A stretch of 64,000 nt of DNA from an uncultured Bacteroidales bacterium (GTDB lineage Bacteria > Bacteroidota > Bacteroidia > Bacteroidales > UBA1715): the NCBI GenBank assembly GCA_937892155.1, contig CALAUG010000030.1:117745-181744 (forward strand). Reading direction: 5' to 3'. Positions 7,927 to 16,816 of this stretch are shown here, piece by piece. Position 1 is the first letter of the stretch; every line of letters begins with the position of its first letter. Under the pieces are notes generated by a model that saw nothing but the letters and a program-made list of their open reading frames with translations, was not told the origin of the DNA and did not search any database. A program made the position numbers and the translations under genes.

Positions 7927-9770
7927 TATTCAACAGTTACCGATTTAGCCAAGTTTCTTGGCTGGTCAACGTTACAGCCACGCATTACTGCAATGTAGTA
8001 TGATAATACTTGCAGTGGAATTACGGTCGTAAGTGGTGCCAATGCCGGAGAAGTTTCAGGAACCTCTATTACATGGTCGGCAATTTTAGACAAAACCGTA
8101 TCACCTTGAGTAACAACAGCAATCACAATACCCTGACGAGCTTTTACTTCTTGTACATTGCTTACAACTTTTTCATATTGTTTATCTTTTGTTGCAATAA
8201 CAACAACAGGCATATTCTTGTCTATCAATGCAATTGGGCCGTGTTTCATTTCGGCAGCAGGATATCCTTCGGCATGGATGTATGAAATTTCTTTCAATTT
8301 CAAAGCACCCTCAAGAGCAACAGGATACAAGTAACTTCTTCCTAAATAGATGAAATTGCGTGAATCTTTATAGGCTTCGGCAATTTTCTTGTATTCGTCG
8401 ATGTGAGTAAGAATATCTTCAACCTTCGAAGGAATCTTGTACAACTCAGTAATGAGTTTTTTGTATTCATCATCGGCAATGAAGTTTCTCCGTTTACCAA
8501 GCATCAAAGCCATCATGGTAAGCACAGTAACTTGTGTCGTGAAAGACTTTGTTGACGCAACACCAATTTCCGGTCCAGCGTGTGTGTAAACACCAGCATC
8601 AGTTTCTCTAGGAATACTTGAACCAACGACGTTACAAATACCAACCACTGTAGCGCCAGCAGCCTTTGCCAAACGAATTGCAGCCAATGTATCAGCTGTT
8701 TCACCACTTTGACTGATGGCAATCACGACATCGTTTTTGTTGATGATAGGATTTCTGTAACGGAATTCCGAAGCATATTCTACCTCGACAGGAATTCGTG
8801 CATATTCTTCGAACAAATATTCGCCAACTAATCCAGCGTGCCATGAAGTTCCACACGCAACAATGATGATTCTGTCGGCATTATCGAATTTATCAAACAC
8901 ATTGTAAAGGCCACCAAGGTATACTTTTGGAGGATTTTTCGTCGCACGTCCACGGAACGTATCCATAATGGCATTTGGTTGCTCAAAAATTTCCTTCAAC
9001 ATAAAATGATCGTAACCACCTTTTTCAATGCCTTCAATATCAAGTTCAAGTTCTTGGATAACAGGAGTCAACGTATCATTTTTGATTGTTTTTAATGACA
9101 ACTCGTCTTTAGTAATCGTTGCCATTTCTGAATCATTCAAATAAATGATTCGTTTCGTATGTTCAACGATAGGAGTTGCATCGGAAGCAACGAAATATTC
9201 TCCATCGCCGACGCCAACAACAAGAGGACTACCTTTGCGAGCAACAACTAATTTATCTTGTTCATCTTTGCAAATCACAACCAAACCGTACGCACCTTGA
9301 ACGTCCAATAATGCAAGTCGGACAGCAACTTCGGCAGAAATTTTTCCTTTACCTTTTAGGTAAATGTATTCTATATAATTGGCGATAACTTCGGTATCGG
9401 TTTCGCTCTTGAATTGATAGTTTTTGGCGACTAATTTTTTCTTAAGTGCGTTGTAGTTTTCTATGATTCCATTGTGGATGACAGTAAAAATACCATTCAT
9501 AGAAACATGTGGGTGGGCATTTACGTCGTTTGGCTCACCGTGAGTAGCCCAACGAGTGTGTCCCATGCCAATGCAGGCTTTTGTATTCTTACGTTGTAGG
9601 AACGATTCCAAGTCTGCTACTTTACCTTGTTTTTTATAAACGACTGTTTTGTCACCTTGAATCAAAGCAATACCAGCGGAATCATATCCACGGTATTCCA
9701 AACGTTTAAGGCCTGTCATGATTATCGGATAGGCTTCTTTATTACCGATATATGCAACTATTCCACACAT
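7926..9770 (-). CDS. glmS: Glutamine--fructose-6-phosphate aminotransferase (isomerizing)
   Basis: GlmS makes glucosamine-6-phosphate from fructose-6-phosphate and glutamine, the first step to UDP-GlcNAc for peptidoglycan and LPS. The 614-residue protein has the N-terminal nucleophile cysteine at position 2 (MCGIVAYIG), the class II glutaminase motifs RLEYRGYDSAG and GHTRWATHG, and two SIS domains. The first SIS domain includes ACGTSWHAG and SQSGETADTL; the second ends in the PRNLAKSVTVE tail typical of GlmS. Length is standard. It follows the DUF4270 gene by 2 nt and overlaps the GT9 gene. No glmS ribozyme-like leader is possible because it is internal to an operon. Confidence 0.98.
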   Translation of the reverse strand: MCGIVAYIGNKEAYPIIMTGLKRLEYRGYDSAGIALIQGDKTVVYKKQGKVADLESFLQRKNTKACIGMGHTRWATHGEPNDVNAHPHVSMNGIFTVIHNGIIENYNALKKKLVAKNYQFKSETDTEVIANYIEYIYLKGKGKISAEVAVRLALLDVQGAYGLVVICKDEQDKLVVARKGSPLVVGVGDGEYFVASDATPIVEHTKRIIYLNDSEMATITKDELSLKTIKNDTLTPVIQELELDIEGIEKGGYDHFMLKEIFEQPNAIMDTFRGRATKNPPKVYLGGLYNVFDKFDNADRIIIVACGTSWHAGLVGEYLFEEYARIPVEVEYASEFRYRNPIINKNDVVIAISQSGETADTLAAIRLAKAAGATVVGICNVVGSSIPRETDAGVYTHAGPEIGVASTKSFTTQVTVLTMMALMLGKRRNFIADDEYKKLITELYKIPSKVEDILTHIDEYKKIAEAYKDSRNFIYLGRSYLYPVALEGALKLKEISYIHAEGYPAAEMKHGPIALIDKNMPVVVIATKDKQYEKVVSNVQEVKARQGIVIAVVTQGDTVLSKIADHVIEVPETSPALAPLTTVIPLQVLSYYIAVMRGCNVDQPRNLAKSVTVE

Positions 9771-9772
9771 AG

Positions 9773-11089
9773 TTATTTCGTGTATGTTATTACAAGTTTC
9801 AATTTATCTGTTATGGTTCCGTCCAATACGAATCCATTTGCATAGAGATTATTTTCAGGAACACTTATTTCGTAGCTGTAGTCATCTGCTGGTTCAGGAT
9901 GGTTGAACAAATACAGCAGGAAGTTTTGGATGTTGAATTCACATATGGAACTATCAGCAGTTAGCGACATTGTTGTAAATACCAATTCGTTGCTAGAATC
10001 ATATACTCTGAAATTGAGTGGCAGATAGTCGTATGAGTATTGTTTGACTGGAACACGTAGTTTTGCAGAATTAAATATCACAGGATTTTCGCTGTTCAAT
10101 ATGGTGCTGTCGCGCCAATATTCAAGTCCAGACAATGTTAATTTTGTTTTTAAGCCGAGCAATCCTTGTACGTACGCTGTTGTTGATTCGCTTCCTAACG
10201 ATGATGTTATACTTGTTGGATATTCGTGTTCGAAGACGTTGATTGCCTGCATGTATATTTGGCTTGGATCGGAAGGTAATGGTTCCGAGAATGATTGTGG
10301 CGATGGAGCAAATGACAAAGTTATTGTGTCTTTTGCGCTGTGCAGGTAAAATGTTAAACCAGGAACGCAGTGAGTTATTACAGATTTTGCGCCGTTGAAT
10401 GTATCGTCCTTGGTTGTTACGTATATTCCTTTGAAACTTTTAATGAATAAAGAATCAAAATATTGTACAGTTGTATCGACGTTGTAGCAGTTTTTTACTT
10501 TTTCGAATAAAGCTTGGCTGTAGCTTGCATCCAGAGTTGTTTGTAAAAACACGGTTTCGCTATTGTATGCAGGAACTTGTATGTCCATGATGTGAGATGC
10601 GGAATTGATGCACGTCGGTTTAGTACCAGATTGGTAGTAGGCAGAGCATTCATTTACGGTAATGTCCTGAGTTAGTTCGTAGAGAGAAAGAGTCTGTGGA
10701 ACAGAAGTTTCTCCATATACGTATTTGGAAGATTTAGCCAAATTAAAACTGGCAGAATCCAACGTGTATGATGAAATGTCGCCTCTCATACCTTGTAAGT
10801 ATAGTCGAGTGAAGAATCCAGCACGTGTTTTGCCAAAAATATCATCTTCTATTTCTCCAACCATGTATGTCACAGAAGTGGAACGTATGCTGTCGTCAGC
10901 AAATGTTGTGAAAGCTATGGTTGTGGACGTGCTATCAACGTAGGTTGTGAGTATATCGTCATCGTGTAACATACCAAAACCTGCGGCTTGATCTTCGTCG
11001 GTGCAGGAGGTAAGATATACAGTGAAACAAAAAAGAAGCGGTAAAACAAGAAGCTTGCTTTTTTTATTCTTCAGGTAAGAGGCTATCAT
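9773..11089 (-). CDS. DUF4270 family lipoprotein
   Basis: The protein (about 438 residues) has a hydrophobic N-terminus ending in the lipobox LTSC with the lipidated cysteine near 29. The rest is a beta-rich DUF4270 sequence (YMVGEIEDDIFGKTRAGFFTRL region). The family is confined to Bacteroidota, and its position between a GlgA-like gene and glmS is a recurring arrangement in the phylum; the function is not established. The chosen ATG (11089) gives MIASYLKNKK followed by the signal. It overlaps the end of the GlgA-like gene by 26 nt, and a start at 11110 would lengthen the overlap. An envelope location is expected. Confidence 0.85.
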   Translation of the reverse strand: MIASYLKNKKSKLLVLPLLFCFTVYLTSCTDEDQAAGFGMLHDDDILTTYVDSTSTTIAFTTFADDSIRSTSVTYMVGEIEDDIFGKTRAGFFTRLYLQGMRGDISSYTLDSASFNLAKSSKYVYGETSVPQTLSLYELTQDITVNECSAYYQSGTKPTCINSASHIMDIQVPAYNSETVFLQTTLDASYSQALFEKVKNCYNVDTTVQYFDSLFIKSFKGIYVTTKDDTFNGAKSVITHCVPGLTFYLHSAKDTITLSFAPSPQSFSEPLPSDPSQIYMQAINVFEHEYPTSITSSLGSESTTAYVQGLLGLKTKLTLSGLEYWRDSTILNSENPVIFNSAKLRVPVKQYSYDYLPLNFRVYDSSNELVFTTMSLTADSSICEFNIQNFLLYLFNHPEPADDYSYEISVPENNLYANGFVLDGTITDKLKLVITYTK

Positions 11090-11879
11090 AGAAATCTGAA
11101 TAAGCGTCAACGTAATTTTCCTGACCTTGATACGGTAAGATTACTTTATTATTGTCCTTGCAATATTTCAGTAATTCTGGGTTGATGTTTTCTTCACCCA
11201 AAACAACACCTTCAGCCTGGTCTATTGCCAATTTGTTAATATTAATCCAGTCGGCTCCATCTTTGATTGCTGAAATATCATTGTCCGTAATACCATCAAA
11301 ATGGATTTTATTGGCAAAATCTTTAGAGAATGGTTGTTTGAAAGTATCGTTATATAGTGAATAAACCACCTTTGCATTTGCGAACAAAGGATCTTCGTAG
11401 AAAGTCTTTTTTAAATAAAGTGGCAACAAAGAAGTGAACCAGCCGTGGCAGTGAACAATATCGGGAGCCCAACGAAGTTTTTTAACCGTTTCGAGTACGC
11501 CACGGGCAAAAAATATCATTCTGTCTTCGTTGTCTTTAAATTCTTTTCCCTCTTCGTCAACGAACAAAGCCTTGCGGTGGAAAAATTCATCATTGTCTAT
11601 AAAATATACTTGTAAACGTGCTTGTTGGATAGATGCGACCTTAATAATCAATGGATGGTCGGTATCGTCAATAATGAGGTTCATACCCGACAAACGAATT
11701 ACTTCGTGCAACTGATTGCGGCGTTCGTTTACCAAGCCATAACGGGGCATAAAACAACGGATTTCCTTTCCTTTCTCTTGAATATATTGAGGTAAATAAC
11801 GGCTCTTCAACGACATCTCTGTGTCGGGAAGGTACTTCGCCATTTCTTGGGAAACATAAAGGATTCTTGCTTTCTTCAT
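11064..11879 (-). CDS. Short glycogen/starch synthase-like protein (GT5 N-terminal domain only)
   Basis: The 271-residue protein matches the N-terminal (ADP-glucose-synthase type GT5) half of GlgA: ARILYVSQEMAKYLPDTEMS, then RCFMPRYGLVNERRNQLHEV and PDIVHCHGWFTSLLPLYLK. The C-terminal donor-binding Rossmann half, about 200 residues in full GlgA, is absent. The ORF ends normally and is followed at once by the overlapping DUF4270 gene, so this is a natural short form, known in Bacteroidota, rather than a frameshift. Without the donor half it may not be a synthase by itself; a binding or regulatory role, or complementation by a partner, is possible. Confidence 0.8.
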   Translation of the reverse strand: MKKARILYVSQEMAKYLPDTEMSLKSRYLPQYIQEKGKEIRCFMPRYGLVNERRNQLHEVIRLSGMNLIIDDTDHPLIIKVASIQQARLQVYFIDNDEFFHRKALFVDEEGKEFKDNEDRMIFFARGVLETVKKLRWAPDIVHCHGWFTSLLPLYLKKTFYEDPLFANAKVVYSLYNDTFKQPFSKDFANKIHFDGITDNDISAIKDGADWININKLAIDQAEGVVLGEENINPELLKYCKDNNKVILPYQGQENYVDAYSDFYDSLLPEE

Positions 11880-11899
11880 TATGTAAAAAATTTCGTATG

Positions 11900-11907
11900 C
11901 AAAATTA
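11900..11907 (-). promoter_or_regulatory. -7 box of the GlgA-like/DUF4270/glmS/GT9 operon
   Basis: The minus strand reads TAATTTTG (TAnnTTTG), 21 nt before the GlgA-like ATG, in a 71-nt AT-rich gap. Confidence 0.5.
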
Positions 11908-11950
11908 TAAAAAATTTTTCGGTAATTTTTACATAATTTTCAAAAAACCT

Positions 11951-12688
11951 TTAGTGGAGATATTCAACTTCTTTAAAAAAATATCGTTGAATAGTATGTT
12001 GTTCCGTTTCGATTTGCAAGCGTCCGTCTAATTCTACGCCACAGATAGTTCCGGTGAAAATGCCCCGCTTGTCTTTAAATGTGCTGGGTTTTTGAAGTAA
12101 GTAAAGGTTTTGCAGATATGCGTTGTGAATGTTTTGCTTGCCGTTGTTTATTTGCGAATAGTATTCGGAGAAGCGATAGATGAAGGCTGGCAGCAGTTCG
12201 TCGCAGAGGAGCGTTTGTCCACATTCGTTTTTCAATGATGTTGGATTCGGTACGTGTTCAAAGAACGTTTGATTTACGTTGAGTCCGATGCCGATGATAG
12301 CGGTTTCGATATTTTTCCCCTGCAACAAGTTTTCTATCAGTATGCCAGCAATTTTGTTCGTACCGACGTAAATATCGTTTGGCCATTTTATTGTTACGTC
12401 GTTACAATATTCAGCAATAAAATCACGTAATGCAAGAGATACGCATTGCGACAGAATAAATTGATTGTTGGCGGAAATGTGGTTTGGGTGTAAAATGATA
12501 GAAAATAGAAGATTTTCACCTTTATTGGAAACCCAGAGGTTGCCTATTTGCCCTCGTCCTTTTGTCTGGAATTGTGTGCTGATGACTGTAAAATCGGGAA
12601 CAGATTCTGTACGGACTAATTCCAGTGCGTAATCGTTAGTTGAAGAAAGTTCATCAAATTCAATGATATTGTTGTATATTTCGCTCAT
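11951..12688 (-). CDS. birA: Biotin--[acetyl-CoA-carboxylase] ligase (monofunctional)
   Basis: The 245-residue enzyme activates biotin with ATP and attaches it to the lysine of biotin carboxyl carrier proteins. The adenylate-binding loop appears as KGRGQIGNLWVS (43-54), followed by KWPNDIYV (101-108), the catalytic lysine in NKIAGILIEN (112-120) and IGIGLNVNQ. There is no N-terminal winged-helix domain, so unlike E. coli BirA it should not act as a repressor. It is divergent from the thioredoxin gene, with only 14 nt between the two start codons. Confidence 0.95.
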   Translation of the reverse strand: MSEIYNNIIEFDELSSTNDYALELVRTESVPDFTVISTQFQTKGRGQIGNLWVSNKGENLLFSIILHPNHISANNQFILSQCVSLALRDFIAEYCNDVTIKWPNDIYVGTNKIAGILIENLLQGKNIETAIIGIGLNVNQTFFEHVPNPTSLKNECGQTLLCDELLPAFIYRFSEYYSQINNGKQNIHNAYLQNLYLLQKPSTFKDKRGIFTGTICGVELDGRLQIETEQHTIQRYFFKEVEYLH

Positions 12689-12702
12689 TAAAAAATTTAT
12701 GT

Positions 12703-13755
12703 ATGAAACGTTTTCTTACGATACTTGCATTGTTGTTCGCTGCTTATTGTTTGTCGGCACAACAAGTACAAATTAAAGGTAAAATAATTAAATATAAAAC
12801 ACTTCCTGCGGATTCAATCACTTTGCGTATTAATATATCTTCGGTGAATCCTATAGTTATTAAGGCGCCGATTTCCAAAAAGGGAGAATTTGAATTTAAA
12901 TATACTGAGAATTCCACGAATTTCTGTGAATTGTTTTTTAATTACCAAGAAGATAGATTGTTGCTGTTCCTCACTTCGGGCGATATGGTTTCCATTGCAT
13001 TTGATGCGACAAAAAAATTAAGCGAAGCTGCTGTCGTGGGTTCGGTTCAAACAGAATTATTCCAAAAGAATAGGCGTATGGTTACTGGTTATGTGAATGA
13101 AGCGGAAAATATGAGAAAAGTGTATCAACACCGTATTGATTCGTTGGAAAAGGCAAAGAATGACGAGGTGGCAGATGCAATCCGTAAAAATCCGTATTTG
13201 TTGAGTAACATAGCACTTTTGAGTATTCTGCCCGAAGAATATATAGATATTTATCAATTGGTTGACACATCGTTAACGTCTGCATATCCAACAAATGAGT
13301 TTGTTGCAGAATATCACAAATCGTTGGAAAAGGTGTTGACACTTCGTGAAGGTTCGCCTATGGCGGATATTGTTTTGGCTGACCAAAATGGTAAAATGGT
13401 AAACCTTGAATCGCTCCGAGGTAATGTCGTGGTGGTCGATTTTTGGGCAAGTTGGTGTCGTCCGTGCAGAATGGAAATCCCAAATTTCAAGAAAATGTAT
13501 GAGGCTTATCACGATGCAGGTTTTGAGATATATTCAATCTCTGTTGATAATGACTATGCAGCTTGGCGAAAGGCCTTGACGCAAGAACAAATGCCTTGGA
13601 CAAACGTCCGTGACGACCAAAAAATATACAGTAACCAATACAATGTGTCGTCAATTCCTTTTACTATTTTGATAGATAGAGAAGGGAAAGTTGTCGCTAA
13701 GGGACTTCGCGGTCAGGAATTGAGTGATAAAATCGCTGAAACGCTGAAAAAATAA
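12703..13755 (+). CDS. TlpA-like thioredoxin-fold oxidoreductase with N-terminal DUF4369-like domain
   Basis: The 350-residue secreted protein has a signal peptide (about 1-20, ending LSAQ), an N-terminal beta-rich region of DUF4369 type (about 22-120), a helical linker and a C-terminal AhpC/TlpA thioredoxin domain (about 225-350). The redox motif is WASWCRPC with cysteines at 252 and 255, and the cis-proline is in SSIPFTILID. Such proteins reduce periplasmic disulfides; the exact client is unknown. The promoter must lie inside birA, because only 14 nt separate the starts; a near-consensus TATATTTC lies at 12675-12682. Confidence 0.9.
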   Translation: MKRFLTILALLFAAYCLSAQQVQIKGKIIKYKTLPADSITLRINISSVNPIVIKAPISKKGEFEFKYTENSTNFCELFFNYQEDRLLLFLTSGDMVSIAFDATKKLSEAAVVGSVQTELFQKNRRMVTGYVNEAENMRKVYQHRIDSLEKAKNDEVADAIRKNPYLLSNIALLSILPEEYIDIYQLVDTSLTSAYPTNEFVAEYHKSLEKVLTLREGSPMADIVLADQNGKMVNLESLRGNVVVVDFWASWCRPCRMEIPNFKKMYEAYHDAGFEIYSISVDNDYAAWRKALTQEQMPWTNVRDDQKIYSNQYNVSSIPFTILIDREGKVVAKGLRGQELSDKIAETLKK

Positions 13756-13783
13756 TTGACAAGTAAAATGATCCTTGGCTCTT

Positions 13784-15697
13784 CTAATAGCACATTGTAT
13801 TATCAATCATTCTATTTGTGTATTCTTGAATGAAAGCTTTTGAGTAGTTTTCCATTTCGGTTTGTTCAGGTAGTCCAGAATTCAGCACATCATTTTCAAA
13901 ATATCTGTCTGCTTTGAAGTTGTACATATTCAAGGATTTGTTTTCATCCAACTGAATCACGTAATCTTTATAGAAGCATTGGAAATTCGTATTTGTGTAG
14001 TTGATAGCCATTTGCGATTGGGTTGTGTCGAAGAGATTTTTCCCGAAGGCACAAAAATCTGATGGATAGTTCAGGTACGATAATATTGACGGTAGAATGT
14101 CGGTTTGTTGGGCAATGGTGGTTGTGTCGAATTTCTGCAAAGAATTATCGGGCTTATAGAAGAAAATAGGAATTGCAAATGCTCCCGGCGTATTTTTGTA
14201 TTCCTCCAAATCGGCAACCGAAGCATGGTCGGCAGAAAAGACAAACAATGTGTTTTCGTACCACGGTTGCGTTTTCGCATAATTGAAAAATTGACGGAGT
14301 GCATTGTCGGTGTAGCCAATACATTCGTGGACAGGAAGCGGACCTTTCGGGAATTTTCCTTCGTAACGGGCAGGAACTTTGAATGGATGATGCGACGACA
14401 ACGAGAACAAACTTGCGAAAAATGGTTCTTTGAATGTTCCCATTTTTTCGGCATAAAAATGAAAGAATTCTTCATCCCAAATGCCCCACATTCCATCAAA
14501 ATCAGCATCGTTGTTATATTCATCTTTACCAAAATAGTCGTCGAAACCAACCAAATGCGTAAACGATTGAAAACCCATGGAACCATTCGGCGCGCCGTGG
14601 AAGAATGCGCTGTAATATCCTTCCTGACTGAGATATTGTGCCAAACTACACGTTTTATTGCTTGAATAGTGCGATAAAACATACGGCACTTTCACATACG
14701 GAATGCCAGCAATTACCGAAGGAATTGCGTCGATTGATTTTCGGCCGTTTGCATACGCATATTTAAACACCAAACTATGTTCCATCAAGGAATCGACAAA
14801 TGGCGTATAACCTTTATAATTTGGAATATCTTTATTCAAAAAGCCAACATATTCACGACTCCAACTTTCCAAAATAAAAATCACAACATTGCATTTCTTC
14901 ATTTCTTTTGGCGATTCGAGATGGTGGTATATGGAGAAATACGTCTCAGCCTCTTTTTCATCAAAATAATTTATCCGTTGTAAGCCTGCTTTTCCAATAG
15001 TACGTATAAGTGTAAACGGTGTGTTTTGTACGATAGCCATTTCGTTCGGCTGTTTTACATATTCACCTGCGTCGGCAGGAGAAATTGGTCGTGTACTATG
15101 ACGGAATCCACCACGAACGCCACCAAAACAAAGAAACAGCACTATGCACATTGCAATTGCGGAGCAGCTATAAAACTTTAGATTGTTTTCAGTTGGTTCT
15201 TTGAGAGTAAGCCTATCATACAAGAAAATTAGAACTGCGACCAATGCAATGAAAAGCAGCAGCATATACCACCAATCAATCAAAAACTGACCGACAAGAG
15301 AGAGCATATTTTCTTCGTTTGAAAATTGAGAGAAAACGAGGGAAGTTGTGCGTTTTATAGTAAATGGATAGTATGCGGTGTCTGCGCAATTCGCCAACAA
15401 ACCGATAGAATTCGTAATAATGTAGATCCATTTTGCAACTTGTTGATATACTTTGTTATACACGAACCGAAACGGAATGATATTCATTACAATAAATGCA
15501 ATGTTGAGGTAGATGATTGCCGCCGTATCGAATTTGAGACCACCACGAAGAATTGTGAAGAAATCAGTAAACGAAATGTTTGGGAATAGCCCAGCATTAA
15601 ATAAATAAAATGTTATTCGTGTGATAGTCAATAAAACATAGACTATCGCAATACGATAGAGAAATACCAATATATGATTAACTTGAAGTCGTGTCAT
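13784..15697 (-). CDS. LTA synthase family membrane sulfatase-fold protein
   Basis: The 637-residue protein has about five N-terminal membrane segments (residues about 10-195) and a periplasmic alkaline-phosphatase/sulfatase-fold domain from about 268. The metal and nucleophile positions are visible: IFILESWS (Glu about 277), NGRKSIDAIPS with the nucleophile at Ser 321 where LtaS has Thr, and SSHHPF and FSADHAS towards the end. In Gram-positive bacteria LtaS polymerises glycerol phosphate. In this Gram-negative context a phosphoglycerol or phosphoethanolamine transfer to a glycan or lipid is more likely (inference). It stands alone, with its own -7 box before it. Confidence 0.88.
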   Translation of the reverse strand: MTRLQVNHILVFLYRIAIVYVLLTITRITFYLFNAGLFPNISFTDFFTILRGGLKFDTAAIIYLNIAFIVMNIIPFRFVYNKVYQQVAKWIYIITNSIGLLANCADTAYYPFTIKRTTSLVFSQFSNEENMLSLVGQFLIDWWYMLLLFIALVAVLIFLYDRLTLKEPTENNLKFYSCSAIAMCIVLFLCFGGVRGGFRHSTRPISPADAGEYVKQPNEMAIVQNTPFTLIRTIGKAGLQRINYFDEKEAETYFSIYHHLESPKEMKKCNVVIFILESWSREYVGFLNKDIPNYKGYTPFVDSLMEHSLVFKYAYANGRKSIDAIPSVIAGIPYVKVPYVLSHYSSNKTCSLAQYLSQEGYYSAFFHGAPNGSMGFQSFTHLVGFDDYFGKDEYNNDADFDGMWGIWDEEFFHFYAEKMGTFKEPFFASLFSLSSHHPFKVPARYEGKFPKGPLPVHECIGYTDNALRQFFNYAKTQPWYENTLFVFSADHASVADLEEYKNTPGAFAIPIFFYKPDNSLQKFDTTTIAQQTDILPSILSYLNYPSDFCAFGKNLFDTTQSQMAINYTNTNFQCFYKDYVIQLDENKSLNMYNFKADRYFENDVLNSGLPEQTEMENYSKAFIQEYTNRMIDNTMCY

Positions 15698-15716
15698 TCC
15701 TGAAATTTTTTCGAAA

Positions 15717-15724
15717 CAAAAATA
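15717..15724 (-). promoter_or_regulatory. -7 box of the LtaS-like gene
   Basis: The minus strand reads TATTTTTG (TAnnTTTG), 20 nt before the LtaS-like ATG, in the 41-nt gap after the XRE regulator. The two same-strand genes may therefore be separate units. Confidence 0.45.
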
Positions 15725-15738
15725 GCAAATCCCAAAAA

Positions 15739-16074
15739 TTAAACTGAAAGTTTATTTTTTAACAAGCTTATAATCTCATCTTTTGCTTTCAACAACTCTT
15801 TCGTCATTTGCAATTCTCTTTGTAAAGTTTCAATCTCTTGAGATTCCGAAATTGCAGAAACGTCTGTTTGTTGCACGCCAAGCAAAGTAAAAATAGATGT
15901 TCCCAAAACATTGGCAATTTGCTCCAAACGCAGTATAGGAATATTGGTCAAGCCACGTTCAATTTTTGAAAAAGCTGCAATAGACACATCCAATTCACTG
16001 GCAACATCAGCCTGCGATATCCCCTTAGTTTTTCGTATTTCACGAATAGTGGAACCAATTATTTGTAAATCCAT
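15739..16074 (-). CDS. XRE-family helix-turn-helix regulator with C-terminal coiled coil
   Basis: The 111-residue protein has a Cro/CI-type HTH at about 6-60 (IREIRKTKGISQADVASELD, then AAFSKIERGLTNIPILRLEQ) and a C-terminal predicted coiled coil (about 78-108, ESQEIETLQRELQMTKELLK). The latter would support dimerisation. It lacks any ligand or protease domain. It is divergent from a small lipoprotein gene, and a perfect 15-bp inverted repeat lies 19 bp upstream of its start, a natural place for autoregulation. The target is inferred, not shown. Confidence 0.88.
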   Translation of the reverse strand: MDLQIIGSTIREIRKTKGISQADVASELDVSIAAFSKIERGLTNIPILRLEQIANVLGTSIFTLLGVQQTDVSAISESQEIETLQRELQMTKELLKAKDEIISLLKNKLSV

Positions 16075-16092
16075 TTATATACATAATTATTA

Positions 16093-16127
16093 TATAAAAA
16101 TACAAACTCGCGGTTTGTATTTTTATA
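16093..16127. promoter_or_regulatory. Perfect 15-bp inverted repeat, candidate operator
   Basis: TATAAAAATACAAAC (16093-16107) and GTTTGTATTTTTATA (16113-16127) are exact reverse complements around a 5-nt spacer TCGCG. The element lies in the 140-bp gap between the divergent XRE regulator and lipoprotein genes, 42 nt upstream of the lipoprotein -7 box. There is no T-run after it and no gene end near it, so a protein-binding site is more likely than a terminator. Confidence 0.65.
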
Positions 16128-16145
16128 CTTTTAATTGAATACCTA

Positions 16146-16176
16146 TTTGCAATTCTACTTTTAGTTTATATATTTG
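16146..16176 (+). promoter_or_regulatory. Promoter of the 16215 lipoprotein gene
   Basis: TTTG at 16146-16149 and TATATTTG at 16169-16176 are separated by 19 nt, an exact fit to the Bacteroidota promoter pattern. The ATG follows 38 nt after the -7 box. Confidence 0.7.
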
Positions 16177-16214
16177 CACAATTAAAATTTTTATTAACTA
16201 ATAATTCAAAAAAA

Positions 16215-16790
16215 ATGAAAAAGAACTTTTTATTTGCATTAGGAGCACTATTAAGTAGTGCATTACTATTCACAGCATGTGGAAATGACGAAGCTGTTGA
16301 TGTTAGAGATTGCGCTGTTGGTAATTTCAACGGAACAATATCAACATACTGGTTGGTTGATGGTGAATTCGAAGCTGACGAAGAAGCATTCGGCAAGCCA
16401 GAATCAATCAATCTTACAATAGCAAAAGATGGGACAAACGAAAAGGCCATTCAATTGAATGTTGACGGCGACATATTCTATGGTAGCAAAATCGAAGCTG
16501 CCTCTAATGGTTTCGGCTTTGATATAGAAAGCCAATCTTTCGAAGGAATGACAATTGCTGGTTACAATGCAGGAACTGTTGGCACAACAAAATATAATGG
16601 TGTTTACATGGATGACACAAAAGAATTGACTGTTGGTTTCAAAATTTCAATAAAAGATTTTGTTAGCTTTTTCACCGAAAACATTGAAGACGAAGACGAA
16701 AAAGCCACTGCCGAGATTCTTCTTAACGGCACATTCACAGAATTAGGAGCAGAAGCTATTGTTATGGTTATTGATGCAAACAAACGATAG
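16215..16790 (+). CDS. Small acidic lipoprotein, calycin-like
   Basis: The 191-residue protein has a signal sequence ending in the lipobox LFTAC (cysteine about 22). The mature part is acidic and beta-rich, with the pattern VGNFNGTISTYW ... INLTIAKDG ... ITVGFK-like strands. This suggests a small beta-barrel (calycin-like, as in several Bacteroidota lipoproteins), but no family is firmly recognised. An acidic stretch ENIEDEDEKATAE lies near the end. Control by the neighbouring XRE regulator is suggested by the inverted repeat upstream. A clear terminator follows, so it is monocistronic. Confidence 0.75.
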   Translation: MKKNFLFALGALLSSALLFTACGNDEAVDVRDCAVGNFNGTISTYWLVDGEFEADEEAFGKPESINLTIAKDGTNEKAIQLNVDGDIFYGSKIEAASNGFGFDIESQSFEGMTIAGYNAGTVGTTKYNGVYMDDTKELTVGFKISIKDFVSFFTENIEDEDEKATAEILLNGTFTELGAEAIVMVIDANKR

Positions 16791-16816
16791 TCTGACATCA
16801 CTTTTCAAAATTCACA

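Noticed and set aside
14105..14665. Plus-strand open frame of 186 codons inside the LtaS-like gene
   Set aside because: It lies wholly antisense to a well-supported gene, and its product has no recognisable motif or start context.
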